64,000 bases of DNA. Origin: Mya arenaria (taxonomy: Eukaryota > Mollusca > Bivalvia > Myida > Myidae). Below, in pieces: positions 47,141 through 59,600 of the stretch (its first letter is position 1; each line of letters begins with the position of its first letter). A program made the translations under genes and the position numbers. The notes beneath the pieces are model-generated. The model was not told where the DNA came from and ran no database searches. It saw nothing but the letters and a program-made list of their open reading frames with translations. The stretch lies in contig NC_069128.1 of assembly GCF_026914265.1 (NCBI RefSeq), positions 30,742,460 to 30,806,459 of the forward strand, given 5' to 3'.

Positions 47141-49088
47141 AAATAAAGTTTAAGTTTAAACTAAACTAATCGTAGGTTCATTATTTGCTAGAGTGTAGTC
47201 ATTTCAGTAACGGGAGACGACGTTTCATTAACAAGTTTAAGTATAAAGCACCAATATATTATCATTTGAACTTGCTATGAATTCGATTTCAATGTTTTAA
47301 AAGTTGTGTATAGATATAACATTTAATGTTCGCAAATTTCGCAATAATATTTAATGTTTGTATGCTTGTTTTTGTGTTATTACCTATTATATATGGTTCA
47401 AGTTTATTGTCGAACACTCTTTATAAGCATTGCATGTTCAATACAACGATCATTTTTTCATTCATAGAAATGAATATATATATTAGTTAAACTGTATTTC
47501 AAAACAATAGCCAACCTTGATGGTTATAAGTGTATATATCCTATATATTTTACTGTTATTTATGTTATCCAATCAGTTAAATATCAGTAGCTCTACCCCA
47601 GTCTTTTTGTATAAGAGCATACGCTGTTATGAACGGTAAGCACGTTTTTAATATCATGAGGAAATGAATCATTTACAACCCCACGAAAACGGTTCTTCTG
47701 ATACATACTCGAATGTGTAGATGAAAATAATACAATGATTACAGGGCATATTACTCATTATATCCATATTTTTACATACAATCTAGTTTCCTCCCTTTAC
47801 ACTTTATTTCTAAACGAGATACTTTTTACTCGTTTTACTCTTTACCCGCTTGTCTAGTGTAAATATGAAACAGATAGGTAAATATTCTTTACATTTAACT
47901 TGCGAAATCACGTTCTAGGGTGTAACATTACAAGTTTATGTAAGTATGCTCAAACTACGGTATGACCTTTCCATGTTTATATTTGTAACGTTTAACATAA
48001 AAGGAATTATGTCTTATATTTAATACTGACTTTGATATAAACCTTTGTTTAAGATATTCAATGTCAGATTAGCTATTATGCTAATTAGTATAATGTTTTA
48101 AATGAACTGTATTAAGCCATAGCGACTTACCTTAGTTTTGTTGTGTCGGCTATTGAACTGTATCTTGTCATACCGACTAACCCTGGTTTTCTTATGTAGT
48201 CGGTTACGGACATGTATAAGGCCAAACCGACTTAACTTAGTATCTTTAAACCTAAGCAGTAGTGGCCTCTTTTTATCTTTCTCTTTTCATCACTTACGGT
48301 ATATTATTTTCCTTTTTATATGTTGCCCTATCCCTGAAGTTTTTACATATGTATGCTATCACTAACCTGTATAGGTCCCTGATGTAGTTTATGAGTGTTC
48401 TATTCAAATGTGTAATCATTCAATATTTCGTGAAAAAACGAAGCTAAAATGTCATACTTTATTTTAGAATTTGCCCATTTCAAATGGTTGTGTAAAAAGG
48501 AGCCATTTCTCGGTTGTTAAAGTTTTTTTCAGGATTTATGAGTCTTAGCATTGACGAGTATCTACGTCTACATTCTTAAACAATTATGCTCAGTTCCATT
48601 GATTAACTGTACTAACTAAACACTAGTTTTATATTTATGTGTCCATTGCAGCACTATTGTGAGTATATATAACCTTTTGCAAAGGGAGTAGCATGATTTG
48701 TTGATTGACTTTAAAACGTGATGCTACCAATATTTTCAATAAATGTAATAATCCATTATCTTAGTATGAGTCCCTGTGGGCGATTGAATAATAGATCAGT
48801 TTTCTAACTTTTCTTAACTGTACCTGCTACAATTTTGGTATGAACGAGTCAAATAATTATAAGTGTTTTTAGATGCATTACGGGGAACATTATTTTAGAT
48901 GCCAAAACATGAGCGCGTTCCTTTAAACGGCAATGTTTTGGCAGATACACAGTTGATCATAACTTTATAAATCAGAGCTTTAAAACGTTGTGTACAGAGT
49001 ACGTTTATATTTCACACGAAATTGTTTATTTCGATATTTGATACCATAAAACTGGCCAATTATGACTCAACAATCGCATTACAAGTAC
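47141..49088. other. unannotated AT-rich stretch
   Basis: Repeated CCGACTTA/CCGACTAA words occur at 48,120-48,240. There is no supported gene. Confidence 0.4.
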
Positions 49089-49361
49089 CAGAGGCGTAGC
49101 CAGAAATGGACGTTAGAGGGTGCGTAACTTAGAAACAAAACATTTTGACATTATAACCGCCCTCAGCTCCAAATATTAAATTGTTTAAAATGTTGACAGA
49201 GGTAATCCCCGAGCATTTTTAACAATTTCCAGACTTAAATTATACATGTTCTGATTATTTTATTACCCTTTTATCCCATAGTGACATTGAAAAAATATGG
49301 ATGGTGTAGGGATAGGAGTGGAGGGCAATGGTTGCGGCCCCTGCACCGAATCCGCTAGCGA
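49089..49361 (+). mobile_element. MITE/SINE-like element (family 3, copy 2)
   Basis: It begins GAGGCGTAGCCAGAAATGG, shares GACGTTAGAGGGTGCGTAAC with the copy at 12.5 kb, and ends CCTGCACCGAATCCGCTAGC. Confidence 0.65.
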
Positions 49362-49375
49362 GGTCATGCATTAAT

Positions 49376-49640
49376 ACCGTAACTGTGACCTAGTGGTTAA
49401 GCCGTCCGCCTACAAAGCGGAAGGTCGTGGGTTCGATCCGTGGCCGCACCATACCGAAATACGTTGACAACGTTTGGCATTCAAAGGGCAGTGAATGGAA
49501 AAGTAGTTTATTCAGTACTGATTAAATCCAGGTAAGTAGTTCACCGGGTATCGGTGATTTACAGCAAGAAAGCTAAAGAATAAAGGGGTTTCTTCGAAAA
49601 GAACTAGAGTATCGCACCCGGACTATCTTGCATCCCACCA
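49376..49640 (+). mobile_element. tRNA-derived SINE with well-preserved A and B boxes
   Basis: A box TAGTGGTTAAGCC, a CCGCctacaaaGCGG stem-loop and B box GGTTCGATCC lie at 49,390-49,445, followed by a body ending near ACTAGAGTATCGCACCCGG. The 5' end does not pair with the 3' end as a tRNA acceptor stem would. I therefore call a SINE rather than a tRNA gene. Confidence 0.7.
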
Positions 49641-49678
49641 CTGTTCCTTCCGCTTGCTCTTCCTATAGTCAATACATG

Positions 49679-49946
49679 GCACGGGCGGATCCAGGAAATG
49701 GCGTTACAGGGGCGAAACGTAGGGGCATAACCTTTTCACATTGCCTCTCACTCCGAACCGAAATTAAATAAATAATAGTATAATATATTGGCAAGGGGGT
49801 TCGGGTTTTACAATTTCTAGTCCGGAATTATGCATTTTGAGCGCGTTTCATATTTTTCACTGAAATTTACATATATTGAAAAGTTGGGCGATTTTAGGGG
49901 CTTTGCGTGCCGGGTGCACTTACTCAGGCCTTAGATCCGCTAGTGC
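49679..49946 (+). mobile_element. MITE (family 3, copy 3)
   Basis: The ends GCACGGGCGGATCCAGG and the inverse of TTAGATCCGCTAGTGC are inverted matches. The interior has GGGGCATAACCTTTTCACAT and GTCCGGAATTATGCATTTTG as in the other copies. Confidence 0.7.
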
Positions 49947-52300
49947 AAAGGACCCTGTTATAAACAAGTGCTTGTTCTTTCATGTTTTTCCCTGACCGCA
50001 AAATCTAAAGATATTGTACATTTATTATCCTCTAAATTATAATCAATTTAATTTTAGAAGCGAGTATACCAGGACGTTGATTAACAATTCAAAACTCACA
50101 GCAAGAAGTTTACTTTTTTTAAATTTGTAAGTTAAATGAGCAACAGTTGAAAGAAAACAGATAAGAAGAACATACATCTCACTCAGTTGTTTGCATTGAA
50201 ACTGGTTTAGGTTGCACACGAGTTAAAACGCCGATGGAATACGCGAAATCAGGTTACAGCTTACTTTTTTATAAAATTAAATAATTCAGTACTAAAAATT
50301 GAATATAATTATTATTTTCCAAATTCAAATATTTCATAATTTTTTCCATATATTGATTATATCTCCAATTTCAGCTCATATTAAAAAATCTCCGAAATCC
50401 CGCGGGGAACAAAAATCCAATTAGTGGCTGACGGGAGAAAGTAATTTTGGAATCAAATTTTTCATAGATATTAAAACATTTCTTTGGAATCTACTGATTG
50501 TTTTATATTTACCATGCACTATTTACTTTGTCCTTACTATTTGCCACTTTTGAAGATAATATCTTAAATAATAAAAAAACTTATACCGGATGCTGTTAAC
50601 ATGAAACTGCAAATCTGAAATAGAAACCTGCGTGACTTGCCTAGCGTGAGGCATTGATTTAGGACACAAGGGTAAGACGCAGTAGCTTTATCAAACAAGA
50701 GTACACAGAGCACTAAAATGTTCACATAAATGAAAGAAATATAAAGGCCAAACACATTTTGACTTAGTTTTTAATATTAACTCTCATTTTTGCAGAATAG
50801 TTCTAAGTATATATTACTTAATATAATGAGGAACATGACATAGCGATATACAGGTATATCAAAATCATTAAAACACATAATTCTTTATTTGACATGAGGT
50901 GTATTTATTTCGGAAACACCTGGTTAGACAACATACCTCGTGAATAGAGACCGATTACACGAACACAATTTTTTCAGCACACTTGAGTGTTTTACTCTCA
51001 ATTGATTAAAACTGGTAAATCGTTTGGTTTGGTCAAAATGAGCAGAAACATTTATTGATTGGTCAATATGTATACAATAATCATTATTAACTGTTTGAAA
51101 CTATACCATCTTTCTGATTCTAGCCATTAGCTTATAATTTCATACTTACTAATGCGTCTACAATGCGTAAAAGTAGGAGATAACCAATTGAATTGGAAAG
51201 AGCAAGCTTTAGCACTTTTAAAACAAATTAATTACCTCTTAATTTAAACATATTTTATTCAACAAATACAAACAAACTACACAGAATATGCACACACACA
51301 AAAGTAGTCAGTCTACAATATTGAAATGGATTGGAACGAAAACATAGCTAATAGAGTTCTTTCCTGTAGGAATAAGCTACTCATTTACCAAAAAAACGCC
51401 TATGATTGACGTTTGGACGATACACATGTTTTATGCGAGAAAGAATGTTACTAATGTTAAAAATATAACCAAGGATTGTGTGTTTAGATATAGGTTCGAT
51501 AGTTCAAACACGATATGTAATATATACAAAAAAACACAGGTTATTGTATAAAGGATATTTAAATAGGATGTGAAAAGATATTTAGGAAGAATATAAGTTG
51601 GGTACGGGTATTTATTATTACTGTGTAATAAGAGAACATAATAGAACAGAACCGAACATTTATTGTTAACTTGAAAATTTCCCATTTATCGTTGTTACAA
51701 TAGCATGAAAACATCGTGGGGTGAATGCGAAAAGGTTCTAAGTGACATTAAATAAAGAAGCAGATAGAACCTTTTCGCTTTCACCACTCGACATGGTATT
51801 ACGATTGCAAAAAATCTATTTAATATCACCAGGGAATTTTACGCACGAAAACGGATCTAGTTTTCTAAGAGTACCTGCTCAGGTGCACTTAAATATCGGC
51901 CCACGTTATTTGAATAATTTATATAAGGTTATAGAAAACTAACTGGGTCGTATTTTGATACCATGATTGCATGCCCGTTTACGACAAAGGAGATCAGGTG
52001 ACATTTAATGCGTTTAAGTATTTCAGCAGTTTGGACAAAAACAGCTTATTTACATGTTCATGGAGACTGATTGCATACCATGACCATGACATTATCGTCT
52101 GCATATTGCGACAAAACGTGCCTAGTTAAGTAAATATGACATTGAATGAGTTGAAGGAAACGCAATATAACATATGAGAACTTATGGTCTTTTAAAATAG
52201 CTTTAATGCGGTGCCTCTCATATTGCATGCATCTAACTTATGCACATGAACAGCGCATGCAGACTATGCATGCGAATTATTAAACAAAACTATAAATATA
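49947..52300. other. intergenic AT-rich stretch
   Basis: It contains an imperfect hairpin at 51,714-51,791. No gene is recognised. Confidence 0.4.
51714..51791. repeat. 27-bp inverted repeat (hairpin)
   Basis: The left arm at 51,714-51,740 ends GCGAAAAGGTTCTA and the right arm at 51,765-51,791 begins TAGAACCTTTTCGC. About 23 of 27 positions pair around a 24-bp loop. Confidence 0.8.
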
Positions 52301-52301
52301 G

Positions 52302-52302
<1 letters not shown>

Positions 52303-52385
<83 letters not shown>
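52303..52385. repeat. (AT)n microsatellite
   Basis: About 41 uninterrupted AT dinucleotides. Confidence 0.97.
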
Positions 52386-52387
<2 letters not shown>

Positions 52388-53700
52388 ACCATGCATTAGA
52401 AAGGACCTACTGCGTACACTCCTCGATACTGCCCTGAACTATAACATTTTCAACTCGATTTTGTTCGTTCTAATTTTTATAGCTTTGATAGCATACAAAG
52501 ATATTATATCAAAGTTCTTAAACTTTACTTGAGACATTAAATAGAGTATCTAGGACTCAACCTGATCGTAGGCAGATCAATTCATTGGTACCCAGACTTA
52601 AATATACCTTTTGTTTAGTAAGTGATGATCTTATTTTCGATTGAAAGAGGGTAATAACCTTTTCATATGTCTTATCATCTGCGGTGGTTCAGACTACGCT
52701 TTATTGCAATAAAAGAAACATAGTCTTTAAGTGTGTAATAAACACGACAACACATATAAAGGCTATTTGCTCGCCGAGTGGCGATGGTAATTAAGCAAAC
52801 CCGTCGCCGTAGGGCGTCAACAAAATAATCAATGTGTCCGCTAACTCCTGAAATATTTTGATGACCACTTTTAAACTTGATACTAAAGTCTAAATTAACT
52901 TTAATAGCGGCCGTGAATAGCATACCTTCCATCATCATTTAAATGTGTAAGTCTGTTAACAATTTCATGATAACCGGATGTAATCAAGTACTAGTACGTG
53001 TTTTTAGTTGAGTTTCTAAGCATGAAGGTTACCATTGTTGGACACCCGAATTTTATTGTTAACTTCACAGCAAACATATAATACATGTATAATACACAAA
53101 CACGGAAAAGAAACTGCGTTATAAACGTCAAGCAGTGAACTTCTGCTGCGTTTTCGTTTCAGTGTTTTCTTTTTAATGCGGCTCAACATTAAATATCCTA
53201 ACGACACTTCATACATTCTGGTTAGATATAAGCATTTGAAGTGTTTTTTTCGAACTCTTGACATGGAAACTTCTAGAAGGGTATTGAAGCAAATATTACA
53301 TCTTGCTTTCTGACTTTCACCTATTGCGTTAGTAGTAGTAGGTTTATTCGGTAAAAAGACATGAACATTACATGGCACGTCATAATGCAGACAAATTATA
53401 ACATATCATTATCAATGCATAGACAATAGAAACCATGAAATGCACACACAATACCAAGGATGACACAAAAAAGAGAAAAATGATTTTCACTTATTTCCAT
53501 TGTGGTCCTTGAAAAATTGGTGGCAGTAACCATGGAATAGTCATGTAGTTTAGCAAAATTGTTAAGTACAAGGATAATAAATCTAGACAAGTTATAATCT
53601 TATATCACAGATAATTAATTGCATAAATTATATCACAGAACTCATTAACATTATTACTCTGCATTCATAGCCTATTACACTGCATTCATGGCCTATGTAT
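52386..53700. other. unannotated stretch
   Basis: There are two minus-strand ORFs (52,675-52,938, 87 residues; 53,016-53,378, 120 residues). Neither resembles a known family, and neither has supporting splice or repeat context that I can defend. No call is made. Confidence 0.35.
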
Positions 53701-54001
53701 TGTAACAGAAGACTTGAGATCATAATGTATGGAATAAATAAATGCCATTCAAAATGGCAATACTGTAAATCAATATTAATATCACAATGAGATATGATAA
53801 GATATAAGGAAATACGTGTGAATAAGAACCCTACATGCTAATAAAAATGAAATTATTATGATAGCTAAAAATAAAAATTTATTCTATTAATATCACAATG
53901 AGATATGATAAGATATAAAGAAATACGTATGAATAAGAACCCTACATGCTAATAAAAATGAAATTATTATGATAGCTAAATATAAAAAATTAAAATGATC
54001 T
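53700..54001 (-). repeat. LINE 3' UTR with a 114-bp tandem duplication
   Basis: About 53,768-53,882 and 53,883-53,997 are near-identical (ATATCACAATGAGATATGAT through GAAATTATTATGATAGCTAA). They lie immediately downstream of the reverse transcriptase stop. The end of the element is probably near AATAAATAAATGCCATT (about 53,730). Confidence 0.75.
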
Positions 54002-55273
54002 TTAAGACTGCAATAGGTACTGTTTGATGGCAGACTTGAAATGGTTAGGTTTTGAAATATTCATTATATTTTGAGGAAGACTATTCCACAAATTTATGCC
54101 ATTATTTGTGAATGTCTTTGCCCCAAAACTGCCAACCTTAGGCTTGGAGAAACGACCAGTGTTAACAAAGGTAAAACTATCCGCAAAATGATCAGACACT
54201 GGCTGAGCTACCTTATTAGACCTTGTACAGCAACCGTGCACATCACTTAGCGGTTTAAAATGTTCACCAAGATACTCAGGGGCAAGGCCATTCTTTATCT
54301 TATGAACATGACAAAGCATAATTTGCTCTACCCTTTTTGACACGGGTAGCCAACCTAAACTTAGAAATTGCTCTTGACCAACATGAGACATGTTATCCAT
54401 CTTTAAAACAAACCTGATCATCTTATTTTGGGTAGTCTGGAGTTTATTTTTAAGTGACTGGGTAAGACCTGGATACCAAAAGGAACAAGCATAGTCATAG
54501 TGGCACTGTATAAGGGACATAACCAAGAGTTTTCTAGTGTGCATATTTAAGAATTTACTTTTTCTGTATAAGAACTTCAACCTGGAGTTTGCCTTACTAA
54601 TAACTGACTTGGCTATGGACTCACCAGCCAGACTCTGATCTATTTTAGCACCAAGGTACTTGACAAAACTTGATGGAGTAATTGGCACCCCATTACAAGA
54701 CACATTAAGCTGGGGATTAGACTTAAGTTTGGGCTTTGAACCAAACAATACTGATTCTGTCTTGCCAAGGTGTAGAGACAGTTTGTTGTCCACTAGCCAC
54801 TCACTAATGAGTTCCAGGTCACTTGAAAGAATGGATTGAATTTCTGATATGCTTTTACCAGCTACTAAGATGCCCGTATCATCAGCATAGAGTAATATTT
54901 TATTGTTAACCACAGCGGCCATATCATTAACATAAATTAGAAACAGAAGAGGGCCAAGGATGGAACCCTGAGGGACACCACCTGTGACAGTGGCCTCGGA
55001 GGACAATGTGCCAGATACGTCGACAATCTGATGGCGATCTGAGAGATAGGATTGAAACCATCTAACAGCGTCAGCATGGAGACCTATAGCCTCAAGTTTC
55101 ATCAGTAAAATACCATGATTGACGGTATCGAAGGCCTTCTGAAGGTCAAGTAGAACCATTCCAACCATTTTACCTTCATCCATCTTAAAACGAATGTAAT
55201 CAGATAAATGGGTAAGACATGTGTCTGTGGAGAAGCCACGCCTAAAACCGGATTGGTAGCTGTAGAGAAGTTC
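54002..55273 (-). mobile_element. 5'-truncated non-LTR retrotransposon reverse transcriptase (CR1/Jockey-like)
   Basis: The intact frame covers the reverse transcriptase and C-terminal part of a LINE ORF2. Such proteins reverse-transcribe element RNA at a nicked target site. Motifs, numbered in the open frame: YQSGFRRGFSTDTCL (24-38), motif A LLDLQKAFDTVNHG (59-72), motif B GGVPQGSILGPLLFLIYVND (116-135), catalytic motif C LLYADDTGI (145-153), then NKLSLHLGKTESVLFG (181-196) and a VKYLGAKID motif. It has no endonuclease domain and no early RT motifs, because the element starts abruptly at LLYSYQSGF (about 55,270). The upstream in-frame residues MYHSERKMYKSERTINKSE are encoded by the flanking 21-bp minisatellite, not by the LINE. 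The lack of stops suggests a fairly recent insertion. Confidence 0.92.
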
Positions 55274-56225
55274 TGACTTATTTATCGTGCGTTCTGACTT
55301 GTACATCTTGCGTTCTGAATGGTACATCTTGCGTTCTGACTAGAACACCTTGAGTTCTGACTTGTAGATCTTGCATTCTGAATTGTACATCCTGCGTTCT
55401 GACTTGCATATCTTGATTTCTGTAGTGTACATCGTACTTTCGGAATGGTACATCTTGCTTTCTGATTTGCACATCTTGCGTTCTGACTTGTACATCTTGC
55501 GTTCTGACGAAAACACCTTGGGTTCTGACTTGTACATCTTGCCTTCTTACTTGTACATATTGCCTTCTGACTTGTACATCTTGCCGTTTGAATGGTACAT
55601 CTTGCGTTTTGACTCGTACATCATGCATTCGGACTTGTACTTCTTGCATTCTGACTTGTACAACTTGCCTTCAGACTTGTACATATTGCATTCAGACTTG
55701 TACATATTGCATTCTGACTTGTACTTCTTGTATTCTGACTTGTACATATTGCATTCGGACTTGTACTTCTTGTATTCTGACTTGTACATATTGCATTCTG
55801 ACTTGTACATCTTGCGTTCTGACTTGTACATCTTGCGTTCTGACTTGTACATCTTTCGTTCTGACTTGTACTTCTTGTATTCTTACTTGTACATATTGCG
55901 TTCTGACTTGTACATTTTGGGTTTTGATTGGTACATCTTGCGTTCTGACTTGCACATCGTACGTTCTGACTAGTTCATTTTGGGTTCTGACTTGTCCATC
56001 TTGCGTTCCGACTTGCACATCTTACGTTCTGACTTGTAAATTATGCCATCTGACTTGTACATCCTGCATTCTTACTTGTTAACTTTTTCTAGTACAGCTT
56101 GCGTTCGGACTTGTAGATTTTGCGTTATGACTTGTACATATTGCGTTGTGACTTGTACATCTAGTGTTCTAACTTGTACAATTTACGTTCTGACTTGGAC
56201 ATCTGCTTTTAAGACAATTACATGT
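55274..56225. repeat. 21-bp minisatellite (about 45 units)
   Basis: The unit is TTGTACATCTTGCGTTCTGA plus C, with variants in which TTGCGTTC becomes TTGCATTC, TTGTATTC or ATTGC. Because 21 is a multiple of 3 and the unit lacks stops, long frames with 7-residue repeats (MYKSERK, VQVRTQD, SDLYILR) appear on both strands. They are artefacts. The left edge abuts the truncated LINE without a gap. Confidence 0.95.
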
Positions 56226-57450
56226 TGCACGTTCTCTTGCTTAAATATTTTGCGATGTGTTGCGTATCAAATAATTCAGTGTTCAAAAAGGCGTTTATGT
56301 TACACCATCACATTTTTGCTCATGTTTTCATATAAGATGTTGAAAACACTTTGTATTTCAATTTAGTGTGGTATTATAATTTCATTCACAAAATAAGATG
56401 ACATGGATAATGAGAATTAAAAAAAAAGAGTAAAACAAAATACTACTTCCAGCAATTAGGCCACGATTAACATTAATGTTGAAGATTACATGTGTTGTAT
56501 ATTTATAATCATTGTGTCTATCAAACAGGTAATATTTTTATGTATTGAACATATTATATATGCCAATACAAATTCAACTATGAGCTGGAGTAACGTTTTG
56601 CGAGCAAATCAATAAAATAAATGGCTTCAGTAAAACAAATTTGAAAACAAAGTATTAACCTTTATCAATGGCGAAATGTAGCATTATATAAAGGTAGAAC
56701 GGCTAGACACGAACGTTTATAATATGTTCGCTCATGCACAATGTCGGTGGCCTGGTCAAGGCCATCATCTTGTGCATGTTTCAGCTGATGTGCGCATTTG
56801 CTAAGTAGGTTTTTCGAATAATAAAGAATTATCTAAAAATAGAACGCCAAAATATGAACGTTCATAGAATGTTCGTACAGGGACAATGTCGGTGACTATG
56901 TTAAGGTTAAAATCGTGTGCACGTTTTATCCGCATGTGCGCATTTGCTAAATAGTTTTTCTCCAAACCATTGAAGTAATTTAACCATAATATTAAAAAGG
57001 TCGTTTTAAATAACTTCTTCTAAAGTACTCCATTAAACTGTAATATTCATGACAAAATTGTGTGTTATATTACATGCAATAGGAAGTTTTTTTTATTGTA
57101 AACTCAATCATCGGTTAAACATAAAATGACGAGGTTTTTTTATAGTTTTAAATGCTGATCTTGCCTATGCTAAGCTTGCTGTTTGTATCTATGTTACGTT
57201 GAGTTCTTTTTCCAATTTTGAGCTTTCCTTTTACTTCTCTAAAACAACACTTTTCAAGTTAACTATTTCATACTAAGCTTTGAGGTTTGCAATGCGAACA
57301 AGACTGTAAAAATCTGCGCTCGATATTTAGTAGTGTTTGCATTCTTTTGACGTTAATTTAAATGATACAAATAATACAATTATGTATACAATTGTATGCA
57401 ATAATATATATAAAAATTTATAGATTGTAATAACAAGGCAAATCAAATAA
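56226..57450. other. intergenic stretch with one 150-bp tandem duplication
   Basis: 56,690-56,820 and 56,840-56,965 are imperfect direct copies (ACGAACGTTTATAATATGTT / ATGAACGTTCATAGAATGTT, then CAATGTCGGTG and GTGCGCATTTGCTAA). No gene is recognised. Confidence 0.6.
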
Positions 57451-57770
57451 GTCTTTCCCTTATGGATACTCCTGGCAATTAACCCATTCTTCAATACTCC
57501 AAAAATGTTACATGATTAACGTAATGATTAATGCTTTACTATAAATTCTGTTTGGTAGCATTCCTTTATAACATTTCAACATGCTTAATGATTAATGTTA
57601 TGATGTATACATTGTTTACTGTTTGATAACACTCCTTTTATACATTTTCACTTGTTACATGATTTATTTACTACTGCAAATGGTGTTTGAAACATGCCTT
57701 TATTACATTTCCAAATATTAAATGATTTATGTAATGATGTATATACTGGTTACCATAGAGATATTCATAT
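57451..57770. repeat. degenerate tandem repeat, about 80-90 bp unit
   Basis: TTACATGATTAACGTAATGA, TGCTTAATGATTAATGTTAT, TTACATGATTTATTTACTAC and TAAATGATTTATGTAATGAT each head a unit that continues with a GTTTGNNNNCATTCCTTTAT-like stretch. Similar single sequence is present in duplicon 1 near 14,780. Confidence 0.6.
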
Positions 57771-58214
57771 CATCTTTTAGCTGTTTTCCGAATCGAGCTT
57801 AAGGACATTAGTATCTACAACGAGAATCTTTTAACATGGCAGCATTAAGGTTCTCTTTCTTGACCTACCTCCTTTACTTTGTAATGCAATTGCTTTAAGG
57901 AAGAGCAATCCACTGAACAGAATTTTCACAAACGCTTTTAATTCAAATTATACAGAAATAGCCCCCGGTTATGTAGTCAGCAAACCGAATAATGCCGAGT
58001 TTTGTTCGTTTTTCTGAGTACAGGGTATTTACCTATGAAGTACTCAGTACTCATGTCCCTTATTTTTAGCCTCTTTTGATTCAAAAGAGTGTTTCTAGCT
58101 TACTGTCAACTGGAGCTGTTATACCGCTATTGTTTAGCTTAACGTATACGAGGTCATAAATAGTTGTACATAAAATGAAATGACTGGTCGGCTTAACACA
58201 TTATATGCCCAATA

Positions 58215-59600
58215 ATCGTTTAAAATCCCAACCGCGAGTTGAGATTCGCAATATGAATTCGCTATCCTTTGAACCCGCTCATGTCATTTTAGACACCCGA
58301 TCCACGTTTTGTAGTGTGTTTTGATAAAAGTCCAACCGCGATTTGAGATTCGCAATATGAATTCGCTATCCTTTGAACCCGCTCATGTCATTTTAGACAC
58401 CCGATCCACGTTTTGTAGTGTGTATTGATTAAAATCCAACCGCGAGTTGAGATTCGCAATATGAATCGCTATCCTTTGAACCCGTTATATCATTTTAGAC
58501 ACCCAATCCACGTTTTGTAGTGTGTATTGATAAAAACCCAACCGCGAGTTGAGATTTGCTATATGCATTTGTTATCCTTTGAACCCGCTTAATATGTCAG
58601 TTTAGACACCCGATTCACATTTTGTAGTGTGTATTGATAAAAATCCATCCGCGAGATGAGATTTGCAATATGAATTCGCTATGCTTTGAACCCGCTTATG
58701 TCATTTTAGACACCCGATCAACGTTTTGTAGAGTGTATTGATAAAAGCCCAACCGCGAGTTGAGATTCGCAATATGAATTTGTTATCCTTTGAACTCGCT
58801 TATGTCATTTTAGACAGCCGATCCACGTTTTGTAGTGTGTATAGATAAAAGCCCAACCGCGAGTTGAGATTTGCAATATGAATTTGTTATCCTTTGAACC
58901 CGCTTATGTCATTTTAGACACCCGATCCACGTTTTGTAGTGTGTATAGATAAAAGCCCAACCGCGAGTTGAGATTTGCAATATGAATTTGCTATCCTTTG
59001 AACTCGCTTATGTCATTTTAGACAGCCGATCCACATTTTGTACTGTGTATAGATAAAAGCCCAACCGCGAGTTGTGATTTGCAATATGAATTCGCTATCC
59101 TTTGAACCCGTTAATGTCATTTTAGACACCCGATCCACATTTTGTACTGTGTATAGATAAAAGCCCAACCGCGAGTTGTGATTTGCAATATGAATTCGCT
59201 ATCCTTTGAACCCGTTAATGTCATTTTAGACACCCGATCCACATTTTGTAGTGTGTATAGATAAAAGCCCAACCGCGAGTTGAGATTCGCAATATGAATT
59301 CGCTATCCTTTGAACCCGCTTATGTCATTTTAGACACCCGATCCACATTTTGTAGTGTGTATAGATAAAAGCCCAACCGCGAGTTGAGATTCGCAATATG
59401 AATTCGCTATCCTTTGAACCCGCTGATTTCATTTTAGACAGATGATCCACATTTTGTAGTGTGTATTTATAAAAGCCAAACCGCGAGTTGAGATTCGCAA
59501 TATGAATTCGCTATCCTTTGAACCCGCTAATGTCATTTAAGACACCCGATCCACATTTTGTAGTGTGTATTACTGCAGCCAGCGTTAAGCAGTACCGTCC
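58215..59600. repeat. 104-bp tandem array (about 13 units)
   Basis: The unit begins CCAACCGCGAGTTGAGATTC, continues GCAATATGAATTCGCTATCC and TTTGAACCCGC, then TCATTTTAGACACCCGATCC and TTTTGTAGTGTGTATAGATA. ACCGCG starts include 58,231, 58,335, 58,439, 58,541 and 58,752. The same sequence occurs once in duplicon 1 (about 17,965-18,050) and once in duplicon 3 (about 33,040-33,125), so it was amplified only in copy 4. Confidence 0.95.

Noticed and set aside
49384..49448. Possible functional tRNA gene
   Set aside because: A and B boxes and an anticodon-like stem exist, but no 7-bp acceptor stem forms and a SINE body follows.
53016..53378. 120-residue minus-strand ORF
   Set aside because: No recognisable domain, AT-driven composition and no splice or paralogue support.
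55278..56082. ORFs of up to 200 residues on both strands next to the LINE
   Set aside because: A stop-free 21-bp minisatellite produces these in several frames at once.
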